Counted from the stretch's first letter, positions 21,565 through 31,408 are shown. The stretch: 64,000 bases of DNA from JAGQOZ01 sp041399205 (GCA_041399205.1 JAWKTK010000018.1:1-64000); one strand, 5' to 3'. Program-made: numbers and translations. Notes: generated by a model from the letters alone, not told the origin.

Positions 21565-24060
21565 TTAGTTTTCGAATTCCACGTGCAAAGCCGTCAAGCC
21601 AGACGATGTGGCAAAAACAAGCATCGATTTTCCTTCGATCACCAGTCCCGTTGCGCCATTGACATACTGACCTATTCGAAACGAATCATAAAAACTTCCG
21701 TCATCCGCCACCAAATGAATTGAACCATCAGGGCCGACCAACAGCCAGTGAGGATTTCCAGCGGCCATCATTTGAACCGAACAAACCACGTTCACTTGGC
21801 TCTGATACGTACCTTCTGGTAGCCCGTAGCTCCACAATTCGTTCAGCATGCGGTTTAAGCCCAAGGCCAATTGACGCCCTTCCATGGTGTAGGCCAAACC
21901 AATGTACTCCGTGGGACGCACCGATTTTGCCGCAGTCGATTGCAAATGATGGACGGTTCGTTTGCCAATGGCCATGCGCTGACCTTGCTTCCCAAAAATG
22001 TTGACGGGAGTCACGGCACCGTCTTGGGATGTCAGCAGGATGCCACCTGCCAACGTGCGTTCCTTGGCCAAGGAGATCACATTGGGGACGCTTCGAAAAC
22101 TCCACCGACGCTCGCCGGTACGCTCGACACAGTGAACGCCCAATTCACCCGACCAAGCAACCAGCATTTCGACCGAACCATCTTTGTCCAAATCTTCCAG
22201 CAGCACCTGTTCTATCCGATGGTTTTCATCGGGCCGTTCTGGATAGGTCAGGATGGTTTCGAGTTGTCCATCGAGCAGTCTGACTTGCGAACCGAACCGA
22301 GCGTAGGCGGCAACGTACGATTCGTGTTCAGACGTTGGAAACGAAACAAGATTGGTGGCCAAGAAATCTGTCGGCAGCGGTTTTCGCTCCAGTACTTGGC
22401 CTGCCAAGTCTAAGCGAACCAGGGCACGACCACTTTCTAACACCAACAGTCCTGTCGGTTTTTCATTAGTATCGAATTCCGTCAACGAGTTTCCCGGCGA
22501 ATCAAGTTGGTTTGCGTCCAGGCCGAGGTCAACTTCATTTTCTTGGGCTGGAGTTGCCTCGGGCGCCACTTCTGTGGGCGACAGTCAGCGCGGTTGCACG
22601 GCCACTTCGGCCAGTTTCAGTTGTCGCTGATAAGCGTGCTGTTCTTCCTGAAAACGTCGGACTACTTCGGCGCCAAGATTGTTCCCTTGTAGTACGCTTT
22701 TCAGCACAAACTGCACGCTTTGGCTCAACTGCGGGTTCGCTCCGACTTCAAAAAGCTGCAGTCGGTTTTGAGAATCCAAGACCACCACGGTGGGCGCGGC
22801 TTGAACGTTGAATTTGCGCAGGCCGGTCCCTTGGAGATCTCGGACCACCGGCATCTTGATGCGCCACTGTTGCATCAATTCACTCAACTGCGCATTGTCC
22901 AACTGATCAACCGGTTCCGAACAAATGGCCAAGAAGTCAACGCCGTGTTGTGATAGCGAGGTTTGTAGTTGTTCCAGTTCCTGCAGGACCACTCGTGAAC
23001 CGTCATCTCGAGTAAACCACGCCAAGACCAGTGCGGTATGGTCCGAAGGCACAGCTTCCAATTTTCCGTTTTGATTGACAAACTGAAAATCGGAAATGGG
23101 TTGCCCAAAAAACGGAGTCGGCAAGGGCAAAGGAGGCAGAACAAAGAATCCAACGTTGTGAATATCATCTCCTTGGTCCGCTTGAAAACGCGAATCGTCC
23201 GAACCGATCTCTTGGCGAATTTGACGGAACTCCACCGACATTTCGTTCTGCGTCGGTTCGCCTTTTCGTTGCGTGGGAAAATCGATTCGCCGAATCACGC
23301 CCTGCGTTCGATCGACTCCAAAATGGAACTGGCCCGCATCGGAATTCACAGCAATCATTTGGCACAGATGATTGTCGATCGACTGCGGTTTGCCAAACGT
23401 GATTTCGACGTCTTCTGGAAACACGTCAGAAAAGGACTTGTCCGACGTCAGCAAGCCCAACTGCAAAAAGTCCAAGGTAATGGGCATGGCCATCAGCAGA
23501 CTGGGCATTTGATTGGGACTGGTTGGATCGGCGTATTCGGTAACCGAATAAACATCTGCCGTGGTCAGCAAATCGGAAGCGGCTTTGACTACTTGTTGAC
23601 CATCAAAGTTATGCGTCGTGGGATCGATCACTCTCGCGCTCATCGCCGTGCCATCGCTTCGCACAATCACTTGATTGTCTTCTCGATGCACTTCCAGGCG
23701 CAGCCGATTGGGACGTTGGAAAAGGACGTTCAATCGAGTCTCTTCGGTGACGGTGTCTCGAGTTCCTGTGTAGCGAACCTTGATGATCGTTTCATCTTGG
23801 TAGGCATGCATCGCGCGGTAGTGTTCGAAGCAAGCCGCCAGCAGTTGTCTGGCCGTCGCCGATTCGGACACCTGCCAATCGCTCGGCCTGCCGTCGTCAC
23901 CGGCACCTAGTGCGTCCGAGTTCCGGTCGGTTGTCGCCGATGGATCAATGTCACTGTCCGGCGAGGATGAATCGGACGACGTCCGCTGGCAGCCTGCCAC
24001 AGAAACGCTGATGGTAATCGCGCAGAACAACCAACACGTCCAACGTGAGATTCGCTCCAT
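21565..24060 (-). CDS. Composite lipoprotein: LolA-like domain, thioredoxin-like domain without CxxC, beta-propeller-like tail (in-frame TGA)
   Basis: The ATG at 24060 (AAGGA upstream) opens a lipoprotein leader with lipobox VAGC. Residues about 60-290 look like a LolA/DUF2092 fold (HAYQDETIIKVRY, FQRPNRLRLEVHRED). Residues about 330-480 are thioredoxin-like (ALVLAWFTRDDGSRVVLQEL, FNVQAAPTVVVLDSQN), but the usual CxxC is absent at AWFTRDDG, so it is probably not a disulphide enzyme. A TGA at 22587-22585 ends this ORF. The same frame stays open for another 339 codons with a propeller-like domain (LLEDLDKDGSVEMLVAWSG). The second part has no convincing start or ribosome binding site, so I join them. 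Whether the TGA is an error, leaky (it is followed by C) or real is open. Envelope-located. Confidence 0.68.
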
Positions 24061-24145
24061 TTGTTCTTCGTCCTTTATTCCATGGAATTTGCCTGATCCA
24101 AATGCGTTGATCAAGCTTACCACTTCCTTGAGTTACCGCCGATTG

Positions 24146-24703
24146 CTATTTGACGGCCGAATGCACGTTGGTTGTGGATATCTGGATTCGACGCTTCCAC
24201 CAGATTTGCAAAATCACAATGGCTCCGCCCACAAAACCGGTCGTATAGCTGGCGGAATGTGCGAACGCGGCCGCCAAGAATGCCGAATGTTGTTCGCATG
24301 GAACTTCTTGCGCCCACCGCCCCTGAAGTTGGATGTGGTTGTTCTGAGCCAATTGCCACCCAATTCGCCCGGCCGAAATGGCCATCAGCGCCATGCAAAA
24401 CAACAACCAAAACAGCGGTCGCACCAATTGTTTCCAATCCATTTGGGGATAGCGGCCGTAGCGAGCCGCGATGGCCAGCGGAATCCCCATGACAAATCCG
24501 ACCCACCAGGTTGCAATGATGCCCCAGCCTAGACCTAGCAGCGTGCGAGATTCCGTACGAAAGACGGGCGGATGGCCAATGGTGAAGTATTCGACACAAA
24601 GGCGAACCGTGATTTGGTCGTGCACAATGCCGTACAGCACCGCTGCCACAATGCACAGCCCGATGATTTCCACTCCGCGAATCCAGTCTTCTGGTCGTCG
24701 CAT
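24146..24703 (-). CDS. Conserved multi-pass membrane protein, unknown function
   Basis: 185 residues with four predicted transmembrane helices (about 10-27, 55-80, 95-115 and 145-165). The ATG at 24703 has AAGGA 7 bases upstream. The N-terminus MRRPEDWIRGVEIIGLCIVA is cytoplasmic-like with an early helix. No enzyme motif is present. The longer overlapping minus-strand frame is a shadow: it lacks a Shine-Dalgarno and has an unnatural composition. It sits between the composite lipoprotein and a small membrane protein, probably in one minus-strand unit. Confidence 0.7.
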   Translation of the reverse strand: MRRPEDWIRGVEIIGLCIVAAVLYGIVHDQITVRLCVEYFTIGHPPVFRTESRTLLGLGWGIIATWWVGFVMGIPLAIAARYGRYPQMDWKQLVRPLFWLLFCMALMAISAGRIGWQLAQNNHIQLQGRWAQEVPCEQHSAFLAAAFAHSASYTTGFVGGAIVILQIWWKRRIQISTTNVHSAVK

Positions 24704-24818
24704 CGGCCGTTCCTTGCAGCAATCGTTTCGCGAGCTTCAATACGAGCGTATTGTTGTCGCCCGAGTGGACGTGTGTGACACCAAATTTTGCGCCGCCCAA
24801 ATTCGCGAATCTAGGAAT

Positions 24819-25172
24819 CTATTCTTCTTTTGACATCAGGATCAGCACGGCACCGCCCAGGCCCAACAGGCATCCGGAATACAACATTCCGTAGTATCCC
24901 ATTTTTCGTTGACCTTCCAACCTTTCGAACTCTTGGTTCGCTTGTGGCTGCTTTTGCTGATACTGCCGCAATGCTTCTTGAAGCTTGGCGTCGTTTTGGT
25001 TTTCGTTGGCGGCGGTCGCCAACGCGTGGCCTTGCGTGATCGTGTCGATTCGCTCAATGGCTTGCTTTTCGTTCCACACACCTTCTGTCTTGTATTTGCC
25101 GTTCCACCAAAACGCTCCACCTACAAGCAACGCCCCAACCAATAGCAGGGCCAAACCGATTTTGGCTTTCAT
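24819..25172 (-). CDS. Small bitopic membrane protein with a helical linker
   Basis: 117 residues. The ATG at 25172 is preceded by AGGGG. It has an N-terminal helix (IGLALLLVGALLVGGAFWW), a charged Gln-rich predicted coiled coil (about 30-85) and a C-terminal helix (LYSGCLLGLGGAVLILM) ending KEE. This hairpin topology would put the middle outside the cytoplasm. No family recognised. It follows the DUF1559 gene, separated by a terminator. Confidence 0.65.
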   Translation of the reverse strand: MKAKIGLALLLVGALLVGGAFWWNGKYKTEGVWNEKQAIERIDTITQGHALATAANENQNDAKLQEALRQYQQKQPQANQEFERLEGQRKMGYYGMLYSGCLLGLGGAVLILMSKEE

Positions 25173-25211
25173 GAAAACCCCTAAGCACCCAATAGAGGAA
25201 GATTGACTTCG

Positions 25212-25247
25212 AAAGAAAAACGCGAGCCGCCAAAATGAGGCTCGCGT
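25212..25247 (-). terminator. Intrinsic terminator of the DUF1559 gene
   Basis: Perfect arms CGCGAGCC (25221-25228) and GGCTCGCG (25239-25246) around a 10-base loop. On the minus strand they are followed by TTTTTCTTTC. Located 44 bases after the minus-strand stop at 25291. Confidence 0.85.
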
Positions 25248-25290
25248 AATCCGTGAATCCATTCGAATTTACTTGTTCGAAATGTACCGC

Positions 25291-26355
25291 CTACAGCGCA
25301 TCAGCAATACTAGCCGACTGCCCATCAGCGGCGTGAACCAAGTACGCTAACGTCACGGCATCCACACTATCCGGTAAAAATGCCACGCTACCGTCCATAT
25401 TGGCAACCGTGACGCCGCCCGGATGATTGCTTCTGGGAGCAGCGGACAAATAGAAGTTGGAGTTACTCTGCGACCACGTCCCGCAGGGCATTTGTTCCAG
25501 CTGAGCGTATTGGGGATCGGGGCAATTGTATAGCATATCCACGTTGTGCAATTGTTGATTTGGAACCTGAGCGGACGGTAAGGCTTCGTCCCAAGGTACA
25601 AACGTCCCGGAAGATGCATCGGGATCATGGTGTACATCTAACGCTAACAACGAAGCACCGGCCCACGGTAACGCCCACGCACCACGTTGGTCTCGTTCAT
25701 GGTCTCGAGCACGAACTTCCGCCAAGGCAATTGTCTTAGATTGTCCATCCTTGATTTTGGAAAGTTTCTGACCGTATCGAGACCCGCTGGCTCGCCAACC
25801 ACCGCCGCCTAGAGCGCCGGGAAATTCCTGCAGCAAATCAACATGAAATGGACTGACAAAAGCCGCCACATTTCCTTTCGCGAATTCGACCGCTCGAAAT
25901 TGATAATTCAACTCACCAGCGGCGTCACTAGGACAGTTAAACGAAGCAACGTGTGCCGCCTGTGGCACGTTGCCGTTAGCATCAGCCGGTTGCTGCAGAA
26001 TATTCTTGGTCAGGTCAAATCGATCGTACAGAACGTTTTCTTCCATGTACGGCAAGACCAACACGGTCCAGCTGATCATCTGTCCGCTGCGTGGATTGAA
26101 TTCACCAAACGCAAAGTCGGCTCGACGATTCTCCGCAACCATCCCGGCAGTCGGTAGTGCCTGCCGAGCACTTTCGAAGTTTAAAATAGCCGTAATAACT
26201 TGCTTGAAGTTGTTCTGGCAGCTCATTCGTCGAGCTGCTTCGCGAGCCGCATTGATTGCGGGCAGCAGCATCAACACCAAAATGGCAATGATGGCAATTA
26301 CCACCAACAGTTCTACCAGCGTAAGAGCTTTTACGCTGCATCCTGAAGACCACAT
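25291..26355 (-). CDS. DUF1559 prepilin-like secreted protein
   Basis: 354 residues from the ATG at 26355 (AGGTG upstream); an in-frame extension to 26553 precedes the conserved N-terminus and was not used. It begins with a type IV prepilin-like segment (LTLVELLVVIAIIAILVLML), followed by the planctomycete signature INAAREAARRMSCQNNFKQ. The rest is the DUF1559 (SBP_bac_10) domain, ending with the typical VTVANMDGSVAFLPDSVD. The position before Leu is Ala, not the common Gly-Phe, so the prepilin peptidase site (KA/LTLVE) is slightly unusual. Planctomycetes hold many copies; pseudopilin-like surface roles are presumed but unproven. Confidence 0.92.
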   Translation of the reverse strand: MWSSGCSVKALTLVELLVVIAIIAILVLMLLPAINAAREAARRMSCQNNFKQVITAILNFESARQALPTAGMVAENRRADFAFGEFNPRSGQMISWTVLVLPYMEENVLYDRFDLTKNILQQPADANGNVPQAAHVASFNCPSDAAGELNYQFRAVEFAKGNVAAFVSPFHVDLLQEFPGALGGGGWRASGSRYGQKLSKIKDGQSKTIALAEVRARDHERDQRGAWALPWAGASLLALDVHHDPDASSGTFVPWDEALPSAQVPNQQLHNVDMLYNCPDPQYAQLEQMPCGTWSQSNSNFYLSAAPRSNHPGGVTVANMDGSVAFLPDSVDAVTLAYLVHAADGQSASIADAL

Positions 26356-26767
26356 TTCCGCACCTAACTGTCTCCGTAAGAAAAAATAATGAGATAATAC
26401 GAAGAAGCAGGAGCCTCCAATGTCTGGGCCCGGTTCCGGAAACAGGCCAACTATCGAGTTAGTGTAGCCATTCCTGAGCATCGAATCACCGGCTTGGCGC
26501 TGAAATTCCCGAATTCCGCCGTTCGTATGATAGATAGTCGCGCAAAACGACAAAATCGTTAAGTATCACCGGAAGGTTTATTTGAACTGTTAATAAATTT
26601 GCCGCCCATGTCGGGTCTCACCCGGCTTTAGCCCGCCAATTCGTCACGCTACCATAGATCCTTTCGCGTGAATAAAACGGCGAATCATTACCATGTTGGC
26701 CAATCTGGTGGTGATTCAGCGATCGGGTCATGTTTCTTCAAAACGGTTGGAAAGAGATAGTACCGCC
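26356..26767. promoter_or_regulatory. Divergent intergenic region between DUF1559 and nagB
   Basis: 412 bases between two divergent genes. The only structures I see are a short hairpin GTCGGGT-ctc-ACCCGGC near 26608-26625 and an AT-rich stretch just left of it (TTTATTTGAACTGTTAATAAA). Both promoters presumably lie here. No convincing coding sequence. Confidence 0.4.
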
Positions 26768-28702
26768 ATGTCTTTTAAGCAGTCGGATCGTCTGACGTCC
26801 CTAGAAAAAATGCAATGCACCGTCCTCAAACACATGAAGGACGCCTGTGTCGCGGTAGCTCGGCAGATCGGAGATTTGGTTCGAATTCGTGCCGCAGAGG
26901 GTCGAACCTGCGTCTTGGGCCTTGCCACCGGTTCCACTCCGGTTGGCGTCTACAACGAATTGGTTCGCATGCACCAGGAAGAAGGGTTGTCCTTTGCCAA
27001 CGTGATTACGTTCAACTTGGACGAATATTACCCCATGCATGCCCATGAACTGCAAAGCTACGTCCGGTTCATGAACGAACACCTGTTTGATCTGGTCGAC
27101 ATTCAAAAACAAAATGTGCACATTCCAGATGGCACGTTGCAGCCAGAAGCAGTGCAACAGTTCTGCTGGAACTACGAACAGAAAATCAAAGACGCGGGCG
27201 GAATTGACATTCAATTACTGGGAATCGGACGCACTGGGCACATTGGGTTCAACGAACCTGGTTCAGGTAAGGGAAGTCGAACTAGGTTGATCACTTTGGA
27301 CCGAGTGACTCGGATTGACGCGGCTAGTGATTTCTTTGGCGAAGAAAACGTGCCTCGCCGCGCCATCACCATGGGCGTCGGCTCCATTTTGGACGCCAAG
27401 AAAATTATCATGCTGGCCTTTGGCGAACATAAGGCGCGGATTGTGGCCCAAGCCGTGGAAGGCGAAGTCACACCGGTTGTCGCCGCCAGTTTCTTGCAGC
27501 AGCACCCCAACACGCAAGTCGTTTTGGACGAAGCCGCCGCCAGCGAACTGACGCGAATGAAAACGCCGTGGCTGGTTTCTGACATCAAATGGGACGACAT
27601 GGTCACTCGCCGAGCCGTCATTTGGTTGGCCCAAAACCTCAACAAGCCAGTCCTGAAACTGACTGACCAGGAATACAACGAAGGCGGACTACAAGATTTG
27701 CTGGCCGAAAAAGGGCCGGCGTACAACATCAATCTGTCCGTGTTTCGACATCTCCAAGCCACCATCAACGGCTGGCCCGGCGGGAAACCTCAGCATCAGA
27801 AACAGCCGGGAGATCGCGACCGTCCGTTTGATTCGATTTTTCCCAAGCGAGTTGTCATTTTTTCGCCGCATCCCGATGACGACGTCATTTCAATGGGCGG
27901 CACGCTGATTCGCTTGGTCGATCAAGGGCACGAAGTCCATATCGCCTATCAGACATCCGGAAATATCGCGGTCTTCGACGACGATGCCGGTCGGTTCGCC
28001 GACTTTGTGGCTGAATTCAACCGACTCTTTGGCATCGATCCTGAGCAGACCGCTCAACTAGATGCACACGTTGACGAATTTTTGAAGAACAAAAAAGCGG
28101 GACAGGTGGACAGCGAAATTGTCCAACAAATCAAAGGCCTGATTCGTCGCTGTGAAGCCAAAGCGGGTGCGCGTTGCTGTGGCGTTCCAGAAACGCAACT
28201 GCACTTTATGGACTTGCCGTTTTACGAAACGGGACGAGTCAAGAAGAAGCCGCTGGGCGAAGAAGACATTCAGCTGACGGTGGACCTGCTGGAAAAAATC
28301 CAGCCGCATCAAATCTACGCGGCAGGCGATTTGTCCGATCCGCACGGTACGCATCGAGTTTGTTTGACGGCGATTTTGCAGGCTTGTCAGCGATTGCAAG
28401 ATCGAGACTGGTATAAGGACTGCGTGGTTTGGCTGTATCGCGGTGCGTGGCAGGAATGGGGTCCGGAACAGATTGAAATGTCAGTGCCGCTTAGCCCCAA
28501 CGAAGTGAATCGCAAGCGACAAGCGATCTTTAAGCACGAATCGCAGAAGGATCGAGCGTTATTTCCTGGTCCCGATATGCGCGAATTTTGGCAACGGGCC
28601 GAAGCCAGAAACGCCGATACGGCTCGCTTGTTCGACGCCCTTGGCCTCGCCGAGTATGAATCCATCGAAGGTTTCGTTCGCTGGAAGGGTGAAATGGCGT
28701 AG
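26768..28702 (+). CDS. nagB: NagB-PIG-L fusion: glucosamine-6-phosphate deaminase-like plus LmbE/PIG-L deacetylase-like
   Basis: 644 residues from the ATG at 26768. Residues about 15-290 are NagB-like: LGLATGSTPVGVYNELV (phosphate loop), TFNLDEYYPM (the base Asp) and GIGRTGHIGFNEPG, where E. coli NagB has GVGNDGHIAFNEP. The proton-relay Asp141 position is therefore Thr, while the ring-opening His and the Glu are kept. Residues about 375-640 are PIG-L/LmbE: the zinc motif FSPHPDDDVISMGGT and a second histidine site DLSDPHGTHR. PIG-L proteins remove acetyl groups from GlcNAc-type sugars and NagB turns GlcN6P into Fru6P plus ammonia, so the fusion could carry out consecutive steps of amino-sugar breakdown. 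Such fusions are known in Bacteroidetes and Planctomycetes. An in-frame upstream start at 26693 is less likely. Confidence 0.9.
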   Translation: MSFKQSDRLTSLEKMQCTVLKHMKDACVAVARQIGDLVRIRAAEGRTCVLGLATGSTPVGVYNELVRMHQEEGLSFANVITFNLDEYYPMHAHELQSYVRFMNEHLFDLVDIQKQNVHIPDGTLQPEAVQQFCWNYEQKIKDAGGIDIQLLGIGRTGHIGFNEPGSGKGSRTRLITLDRVTRIDAASDFFGEENVPRRAITMGVGSILDAKKIIMLAFGEHKARIVAQAVEGEVTPVVAASFLQQHPNTQVVLDEAAASELTRMKTPWLVSDIKWDDMVTRRAVIWLAQNLNKPVLKLTDQEYNEGGLQDLLAEKGPAYNINLSVFRHLQATINGWPGGKPQHQKQPGDRDRPFDSIFPKRVVIFSPHPDDDVISMGGTLIRLVDQGHEVHIAYQTSGNIAVFDDDAGRFADFVAEFNRLFGIDPEQTAQLDAHVDEFLKNKKAGQVDSEIVQQIKGLIRRCEAKAGARCCGVPETQLHFMDLPFYETGRVKKKPLGEEDIQLTVDLLEKIQPHQIYAAGDLSDPHGTHRVCLTAILQACQRLQDRDWYKDCVVWLYRGAWQEWGPEQIEMSVPLSPNEVNRKRQAIFKHESQKDRALFPGPDMREFWQRAEARNADTARLFDALGLAEYESIEGFVRWKGEMA

Positions 28703-28746
28703 TGCCCATGCCGCACAACTCGTGAAAAAACAACTGCAGGCGTTCC

Positions 28747-28772
28747 GCGAATCGTTTAGAATAAAGATTCGC
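28747..28772. repeat. Stem-loop between nagB and the DUF1501 gene
   Basis: GCGAATC and GATTCGC form a 7-base inverted repeat around a 12-base AT-rich loop, 45 bases after the nagB stop. There is no T tract, so terminator function is uncertain. Confidence 0.35.
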
Positions 28773-28845
28773 AAATCGAAGTCTTCCTTCGCCAGTCGCG
28801 TGTCGCGTTTCCGGTGGCTGGCTAATCCTACCTGCGAGCATCACG

Positions 28846-30234
28846 ATGGCCGAACGATCGTTTCACCGAAGAACGTTTCTGCAACGCAGTGGACTCGGGA
28901 TGGGCTCGCTGGCGTTGCCGCATCTGTTGGCTAATACCTCGGCAGCGAATTCGCCGGGCACCCATTTCTTGGGCAAAGCCAAGCATGTGATTCACGTCTT
29001 CTTGAATGGCGGCGTTTCCCAAGTGGATACGTTCGATCCCAAGCCCGAATTGACCAAGCGGCACGGTCAGATGCTGCCCTTTGACAATTTGCAAACCGAA
29101 CGCAAGACCGGCTATGCACTTGGTTCGCCCTTTTCCTTCCAGCAGCACGGCCAAAGCGGAATTCCGGTTAGCGATCTGTTTCCGAATCTCGCCCAATGCG
29201 TGGACGACATGGCCGTGATTCGCTCGATGTATGCCGAACTGCCCAATCATGAAATGTCACTGATGCTGATGAACACGGGCGACCAGCGGTTGGTGCGTCC
29301 GAGTTTTGGTTCGTGGCTCACCTGGGGCATGGGGACGGAAAATCAAAACCTGCCCGGCTTCATTGCGCTTTGTCCAGGCGGGTTACCGGTGGGCGGTGCG
29401 GGGAACTGGCGTTCCGCTTTCTTACCCGGCGCGTACCAAGGCACATACGTAGACACGTCCAACGCCGATCCCACCAAGCTGATTGATCATGTGCAAAACC
29501 AACGTTTGACGGCCACGGAACAGCAAACGCAATTCGAACTTCTGCAACACATGAACCGCCAGCACTCGGAAGCTCGGCCGCACGAACAAGCGTTGGAAGC
29601 CAGGATTCGTTCCTTCGAATTAGCTTATCGCATGCAGACAGAAGCAACTGACGCGTTTGATGTCAGTCAAGAACCAGAATATATTCTGAAGATGTACGGT
29701 GACGGACCACAGAATCGACAGCTACTGATGGCTCGGCGGCTGATTGAACGAGGTGTCCGGTTTGTGCAAACGTGGCATGGCAACATGCAACCCTGGGACA
29801 GCCATTCCAACATCCAGCACGAACATCGAAAAGTGGCCAACGAATGTGACCAAGGATTGGCAGCGTTGTTGGTGGATTTGAAGCAACGAGGGCTATTGGA
29901 CGAAACGCTGGTATTGTGTTCGGGCGAATTCGGGCGAACTCCGTCTGTCGAATTGGGAACCAACGGAGGCGGCGCGGGGTTGGGTCGAGATCACAATCAT
30001 TGGGGCTTTTCCCTGTGGCTGGCCGGCGGCGGCATTAAGGGTGGCACCATTTACGGCGCGACCGACGAATTTGGTTTCAAAGCGGTAGAAAACCCAACTT
30101 CGGTCCATGACCTCCACGCTACCATGCTGCATCTTCTGGGCTATGACCACCAACGTTTAACCTATCGCTACGCCGGTCGTGACTTTCGACTGACCGACGT
30201 GCATGGTTCCGTGATTCGCGATATTCTGGCATGA
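28846..30234 (+). CDS. DUF1501 family secreted protein (Tat leader)
   Basis: 462 residues. A twin-arginine-type leader (FHRRTFLQRSGLGMGSLALP) is followed by the DUF1501 pattern HVIHVFLNGGVSQVDTFDPK, then FGSWLTWGMGTENQNLPGF, LVLCSGEFGRTPSVELG and GRDHNHWGFSLWLAGGG. This is an alkaline-phosphatase-like sulfatase-related fold with metal-ligand-like Asp/His residues. In planctomycetes DUF1501 genes usually pair with DUF1553 cytochrome-containing partners; none is next to this one. Exported; catalytic role unknown. The gene follows nagB by about 140 bases. Confidence 0.93.
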   Translation: MAERSFHRRTFLQRSGLGMGSLALPHLLANTSAANSPGTHFLGKAKHVIHVFLNGGVSQVDTFDPKPELTKRHGQMLPFDNLQTERKTGYALGSPFSFQQHGQSGIPVSDLFPNLAQCVDDMAVIRSMYAELPNHEMSLMLMNTGDQRLVRPSFGSWLTWGMGTENQNLPGFIALCPGGLPVGGAGNWRSAFLPGAYQGTYVDTSNADPTKLIDHVQNQRLTATEQQTQFELLQHMNRQHSEARPHEQALEARIRSFELAYRMQTEATDAFDVSQEPEYILKMYGDGPQNRQLLMARRLIERGVRFVQTWHGNMQPWDSHSNIQHEHRKVANECDQGLAALLVDLKQRGLLDETLVLCSGEFGRTPSVELGTNGGGAGLGRDHNHWGFSLWLAGGGIKGGTIYGATDEFGFKAVENPTSVHDLHATMLHLLGYDHQRLTYRYAGRDFRLTDVHGSVIRDILA

Positions 30235-30334
30235 TCAAGAAGCCCACGACGCAGCATTGTCGCATGCGCGATCTCGCGTGCACCCAAATGCAAAATACAA
30301 AAACGTTTGCTGCTGTCGTTTTGCCCAGGCGTCC

Positions 30335-31375
30335 TTAGGGCCGGATGATGGTCATGCCGACCGTGGGATACGAGTCCATTTTGGGCAGCAAAGCAGCGGC
30401 GTCTTCCAACGAGACAACATCTTGGACCAATTGTTGGGGATCGAGTTTTCCCGCTTGGATCATATCTAACATGGTCGGGTAGGCATGCGCTTGCATCCCG
30501 TGACTGCCGACGATTTCTAGTTCGCGAGCAATCACGTTGGGCAGAGGCACGGCGTTGTAGTTTTCATCACCCACCATCAAACCCACCTGAACATGTCGCC
30601 CCTGTTTTCGCAAACAGCGGATCGAATTGCGGCACGTTTCGCCGCTGCCCAATGCGTCAATGGAAACGTGAGCACCTTCCTGGTCCGTCAGACGACGAAT
30701 CGGCCGAACCACGCTCTTTTCGATCGCGGCATTCACGACAAAATCAGCGCCCAATTGCTGTGCCAATTCCAAAGCCGCAGCGTGAATATCCACGGCAATC
30801 ACCTTCGCTCCCACCGCTTTGGCAATCATCACCGCAGACAACCCCACGCCACCGCAACCGTGCACGGCCACCCATTCGCCATGCGACACTTTTCCTTGAT
30901 GCACAATGGCGCGAAAGGACGTCACAAATCGGCATCCCAAACTGGCCGCCGTCGTAAATTCCATATCATCCGGAATGCGCACCAAGTTTTCGTCCGCATG
31001 CGGCAACGCCACTTGTTCTGCAAACGAACCCCAGCCCTTAAAGCCCGGCTGATAATACGCGTCACAAATATGTTGGTTGCCGTTGTGGCATTGGCGGCAA
31101 GCACCACATCCCATACAGAACGGCACGGTCACTCGATCCCCCACCTGCCACTTGGCCACTCGATCTCCCTTGGCCAGCACCACTCCTGCCAATTCATGTC
31201 CCGGGACATGAGGCAATTGAATGTCGGGATCGTGTCCCATCCAACCGTGCCAATCACTGCGGCATAGTCCCGTGGCTTTGACTTCCACTACCACTCCGTC
31301 GTCAGGCGGTAAAGGGTCAGCCACTTCCTTGACCATGGGCTGCGTCTGAAACTGATCAAAGTAAATAGCTTTCAC
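30335..31375 (-). CDS. Zinc-dependent alcohol dehydrogenase (MDR family)
   Basis: 346 residues, GTG start at 31375. It has the catalytic zinc site (GLCRSDWHGWMGHDP, PHVPGHELAGVV) and a structural zinc loop with four Cys (FCMGCGACRQCHNGNQHIC). The Rossmann motif is VHGCGGVGLSAVMIAKAVGA, with Asp at the end of the second strand (VIAVDI), so NAD is favoured. Substrate unknown. It is convergent with the DUF1501 gene and lies 33 bases downstream of ygfZ on the same strand, so the two may be co-transcribed. Confidence 0.9.
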   Translation of the reverse strand: MKAIYFDQFQTQPMVKEVADPLPPDDGVVVEVKATGLCRSDWHGWMGHDPDIQLPHVPGHELAGVVLAKGDRVAKWQVGDRVTVPFCMGCGACRQCHNGNQHICDAYYQPGFKGWGSFAEQVALPHADENLVRIPDDMEFTTAASLGCRFVTSFRAIVHQGKVSHGEWVAVHGCGGVGLSAVMIAKAVGAKVIAVDIHAAALELAQQLGADFVVNAAIEKSVVRPIRRLTDQEGAHVSIDALGSGETCRNSIRCLRKQGRHVQVGLMVGDENYNAVPLPNVIARELEIVGSHGMQAHAYPTMLDMIQAGKLDPQQLVQDVVSLEDAAALLPKMDSYPTVGMTIIRP

Positions 31376-31408
31376 AAATAGTTCACTTTCCCGTCAAGAC
31401 GCCAAGGT

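Noticed and set aside
19228..22587. Genetic code with TGA as sense, or selenocysteine
   Set aside because: Many intact genes in the window end in TGA (for example the HlyD gene and two glycosyltransferases). Only three in-frame TGAs are seen, and no selenocysteine insertion structure was evident.
24117..24800. Long minus-strand frame overlapping the 185-residue membrane protein
   Set aside because: Composition unlike a protein, no ribosome binding site, and it shadows a frame with clear membrane helices.
30260..30282. Near-palindrome GCATGCGCGATCTCGCGTGC between convergent genes as a bidirectional terminator
   Set aside because: No T or A tracts on either side, so terminator function is unsupported.
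30593..31267. Plus-strand 224-codon frame antisense to the alcohol dehydrogenase
   Set aside because: His/Arg-rich shadow of a conserved gene on the other strand.
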